Shown here: piece after piece, positions 60,517 through 64,000 of the stretch
Numbering within the stretch: position 1 is the first letter of the stretch
Layout: each line of letters opens with the position of its first letter
NCBI GenBank assembly: GCA_023548195.1
Contig: JAJHZJ010000757.1
Span: forward strand, 186,001 to 250,000
Direction of reading: 5' to 3'
Length of the DNA: 64,000 nucleotides
Source of the DNA: Bettongia penicillata ogilbyi
Taxonomy: Eukaryota > Chordata > Mammalia > Diprotodontia > Potoroidae
The notes under the pieces: model-generated
The model's database searches: none
Told to the model about the DNA's origin: nothing
Seen by the model: the letters and a program-made list of their open reading frames with translations, nothing else
Position numbers and translations under genes: made by a program

Positions 60517-62359
60517 GTAATATAACCATTGGTCCCAAACCAAGCCATTAATGTTTTGTTGGACATTTGTAAATAATGAGCGTTACATGCATCTAAAAAT
60601 TTTTAGGGCATGCTGTGAAGCTTAGAAGATTGAATTAGTTAACAATTTTTAATTGACACTTTTGTTCATTACTCACACTTCAATATTTCCATAAGTCTTT
60701 AATTTCATTAATGTGAATAATTCCAAGGATACAGATAGCATATGTTCTGTGCCTTAGATGTTATTTGTTGAGTACCTTAGCTGAAGTTCATCATGATCAT
60801 CATAAGATGGACTTCCACAAATTAACTTTTATAGCTCAAATGGAGGCTGATTCTCAGCCAGAAGAAATGACATATCACCTGTACTTGAAGCCTTTTCAGG
60901 TTGGGTTAAAAATTCTTTGAGTTATAGTTCACTGCTATGGACTTAAAGAATCATACCATGATGACTTTTATTTTGTGAAAGTCAAAGCTATATTAAAAGC
61001 ATTTTAAGGTAAATTTAAAGCTAGTCTCCCTAATAAATAAATGAACATTTTATTGATCTTCATTTCTTAATGATTTTCTACTCATTCTTAAATAATGTCC
61101 ATAGTTAAATTTTGACAGATGCTTTCAGATAGACAGAAATTCCAAGGTTTTTTTTTTTTAGAATAAAATAATTTATGACAAACTTAAATTCTGTTAGCTT
61201 AGCTACATAGAGCATGTGTTGGTTAACCAGCACATGCTGTATTTTTCACACCAGTTGCATAGGGAAAATATGTCCTTATCCTAAGGTGCGAAATTTGAAC
61301 TGCCAGAAATCTTGAACATCTCTAACATTTTAAACGTCTGCTTCAGTCTGTTCTGCATGAGATCAGATAAAAATCTGTTCCCATTTACACATTGAAAATA
61401 GATCCTAAAAGTAAGTTATCTTGTCTATTTTATTATGTTCATATGTTCACACATAAACACAATAATCTATAGTTATTAAACTATAATTATCATATAATTA
61501 ATTTCACTTAATCAATGTCTTCCTATTTTTTATCACATTAGACTCAGACTGTCTTCTATGCAGCCACACTTGTCTTTCTTATGTTTCACTGACCCATCCA
61601 TGTGCAATACAACTTCCTCTCAGTCTTCAGTTTCCTTTAATAGAATGGTGATGTCATTTTTGCCAGATGCTTTATTGGTCTTTCATCAGTACTCTCTTTG
61701 CACCATAATTTAATGAGCAAATGGTGTGTTTTTATTGAGGGAAAAATGTTAAAACATTTATTCAACAAAAGCAGGATTATCATGAAATGGAACAGTTCTC
61801 AGAATTCTATTATCTGTAGCCATTTTATCAGCCTGCCAAGGCAGGTGGAGTATCTAAAGGATGTTGAACCTCAAAATGTGTTTGTGTGTTTTAAATGTGT
61901 GATACTCTTTTATTTAGAGATTTTTTTTCTTGAAAGGCATTTCTTTAGCCTATGCCATTATAATTATATGACATTGCAGTATATGGAAGCTAATATGAAC
62001 CAGTTGTGATCATGAAATTGGGAGGGAGGCTATTTCCTTTTGATTCACTTCTTCTGATCCAACCTAGCTTGAAGCTGATTTTGCAAATTCCAGTAGCCAG
62101 GAATTTTCCAGCTAAGTCTCCTAACATACATGGAAAAAAAACCATTTATACCCCCCAAATCTTTGCCTGCAGACTTCAGTCCCTTTCCTTTTCAACTTGG
62201 TGCCTTTTCAGGGATACACATTACTCAGCCTAAACTATTTCTAAAAACTGTGTTTGGTATGATAGCTTATTCATTGTTATAGTATGGTGGCTGAGTTAGC
62301 ATCTACAGTTTTTCCAGTGCCTCTACTACAGATACCTCATTTAACCTCACAATGACCCT
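60515..62359. other. Intron, nothing recognised
   Basis: AT-rich unique-looking sequence. Confidence 0.5.
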
Positions 62360-62472
62360 GTGTAATAAATTGTGCTTATTGAGAGCGAGGACTGTATTTT
62401 GCCTCTTTTGGTATCCCCAGCACTTAGCACAATGCCTAGCACATAATAGGTACTTAATGTTAATTTATTGAT
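62360..62472 (+). repeat. L2/CORE-SINE type 3' tail
   Basis: ATTGAGAGCGAGGACTG, TATCCCCAGCACTTAGCAC and AATGCCTAGCACATAATAGG. Confidence 0.85.
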
Positions 62473-63424
62473 TAGTTGTAAGTATTATTCTTCCTCTGTA
62501 TTTCATTTTAGATACATTTTTAACTCTAAAAAACCCACAACTTTTTCTTCATCTCTTTGAGGAATTCTATTTGAATTTGTTTCCCTGCTGTGCTTTTCTT
62601 TGAAAGTTTTGCATCTAGATGTTTTGGAATTATTTTCTTCTTTTGGATTTGTGTTGTGAGCATCCCTGTCATCTCAATAGCTTTTCATAGTAGGATTCTC
62701 CCGCTACCCCAAACCCCATTCTTCAAGCCTACTTTCTGACCTCATACTTTATGTTAGAGCCAAACTGTATATTTCTCTGATTCCCATGACCATTCAAACA
62801 TCTCCAAAATAGAAATTACATGTGAAGGATAAAGTAACTTCAACTGTCTCCATGAGCTACAACACTCAGGAATCTGAAGAAAGTTGAAAAAAAAAAAACC
62901 CAAACCCCATGAACTAATTGACTCTGAACTCACTCAACACATTGCCTCTTCTCTCATACCTGGTGAGTCTGCATTTGGAGACCCAAGGACTTGGCTTACA
63001 GCAAAACCTAACCCTTCACAGTATCTACTCCATCTTTCTAGGGCCATGGAAACATTTACTCCTGGGCCTTGAAATTTTCCTCTGTTTGTCTTTAATGTTG
63101 TTTTTGTTTTGAAATTAGAATTTTTCATCCTCTTCCTCTGTAAAACTGTACTGCCTTTTCACTTATTTTAACTTAATATATGTTAAAGCAATCCTATTCC
63201 TACCAACTCTATTCCCCTCAACCTCCAACTCTCACTAGTTTTTCTCCCAGTTCTTCCTCCTAGTTCTGTTCCATCCTTCTTGTTCCATCCATTCAGCAAG
63301 CTCCTTCCACCACATGTGACTTAGGCTTCCAGGTGATTTAAGCAGGTCACGTGGGCCTGTTAATGAATGGGGAAGATCTTCCCATTTAAATTGCCATTGC
63401 ATTTGGCCCCACGATTTTTACTAT
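62473..63424. other. Intron, nothing recognised
   Basis: AT-rich and pyrimidine-rich sequence; the A run at 62889-62900 is the only simple repeat. Confidence 0.45.
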
Positions 63425-64000
63425 TCATTACATAAGTCACTAGGGTAATGGGTATCAACAGAATTGTAACAGGGATAACAGAAAATAATCACATAAAACA
63501 ATATTTGAGGCAACTGGTGTCAACAGAACTTTACAACAGTATAACAGGGTTCACACAAAATGAGCACATAAAACAGTATCTTAGAGTGGGACTTGAACAC
63601 AAGCACTCCATCATTCCCCTCTCAAATGAATGAGACCTAAAGTCTTGGGGTAAGAGGCAAAGGTCTCTTCTTCTATAGTTACTTCCTGCTGACATTGGAT
63701 GTTGAGCTGCTCCAAGAGTTTCCATTTGAGAAGTCAGTTCTTTAGCTGGCATCGGGAGCTTGGTTGACACCAGGTCCAGGGATGACACATCACTGTTGTG
63801 GACAGGGTGATGTCTGGCTTAAGCAATAAGACATCTCCAGGTGGAGGTTATTAAGCCTGTAAAAAGCAAATTTAGCATGCAAGTTTAACAGACAAAAAAA
63901 CAAAAAGAAACGAGGAGACAATAACCAGAACCAGGGAAGATATAGGGTCAGTTGTGCTTCTGGAGTCCATGAACCCACTATCATATCCTCATTCAGGGTA
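63425..64000 (-). mobile_element. Possible 3' end of an endogenous retrovirus, running off the window
   Basis: On the minus strand the right part (63990-63790) is open and contains a strongly hydrophobic, membrane-like stretch. A purine tract (63623-63614) is followed by TGATGG, the order of an envelope tail, polypurine tract and LTR start. Left of it, two imperfect direct repeats (63451 and 63516, offset 65-75 bp) resemble U3 repeats. No LTR end, polyadenylation signal or target duplication was found. It could be another repeat. Confidence 0.35.

Larger units (their letters stand above)
12631..64000 (+). other. RNGTT: RNGTT intron, part downstream of the exon
   Basis: This is more than 51 kb of intron with no recognisable next exon. 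The following conserved RNGTT residues after MGGEG were looked for and not found. It carries nearly all of the LINE nest described below. A downstream exon too short or divergent to spot by eye cannot be excluded. Confidence 0.75.

Overview
The window looks like a piece of marsupial nuclear chromosome: AT-rich, almost free of coding sequence, and crowded with marsupial-style L1 and half-L1 (HAL1) elements, tRNA-derived SINEs with RTE-type tails, CORE-SINE/MIR and L2 remnants, CR1/L3 pieces and hAT-type MITEs. The species assignment is inferred from repeat content only.

The only host coding sequence I can support is one 101-bp exon at 12530-12630 (+). It encodes the motif V region of the guanylyltransferase domain of the mRNA-capping enzyme RNGTT. 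It has an AG acceptor and a strong GT donor, and its reading frame is intact. The window is therefore the interior of RNGTT: about 12.5 kb of upstream intron, the exon, and more than 51 kb of downstream intron. Other open reading frames are retrotransposon remnants or chance.

Layout: 1-1.08 kb, 3' end of an L1 (+). 1.1-12.5 kb, intron with old SINE, MIR, L2 and hAT copies, plus a perfect 149-bp templated copy of an L2 fragment at 11.67 kb. 12.5 kb, the RNGTT exon. 12.6-22.6 kb, old repeats and an RTE LINE 3' end (20.04-20.74 kb). 22.7-26.5 kb, CR1/L3 split by a (TATC)n array, a GC-rich block, and an L1 with an inverted 5' part (twin-priming structure). 27.9-28.2 kb, a 2 x 130-bp tandem duplication. 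31.9-41.9 kb, a nest of minus-strand LINEs: an old L1 split by a younger L1, itself split by a HAL1, followed by another HAL1 split by a solo LTR. 43.15-48.3 kb, an old L1 (-) and a HAL1 (+). 48.45 kb, a hAT MITE. 51.25 kb, a 7SL RNA pseudogene. 54.4-60.3 kb, two more HAL1 copies (-). 63.4-64 kb, a possible endogenous-retrovirus 3' end running out of the window.

I see no operon-like or otherwise new gene system. The interest lies in the insertion history: five HAL1-type elements with ORF1 but no ORF2, target-site duplications that date the nest, a local RNA- or DNA-templated insertion, and a 7SL-derived pseudogene. All calls were made by eye; family names need a repeat-library search.
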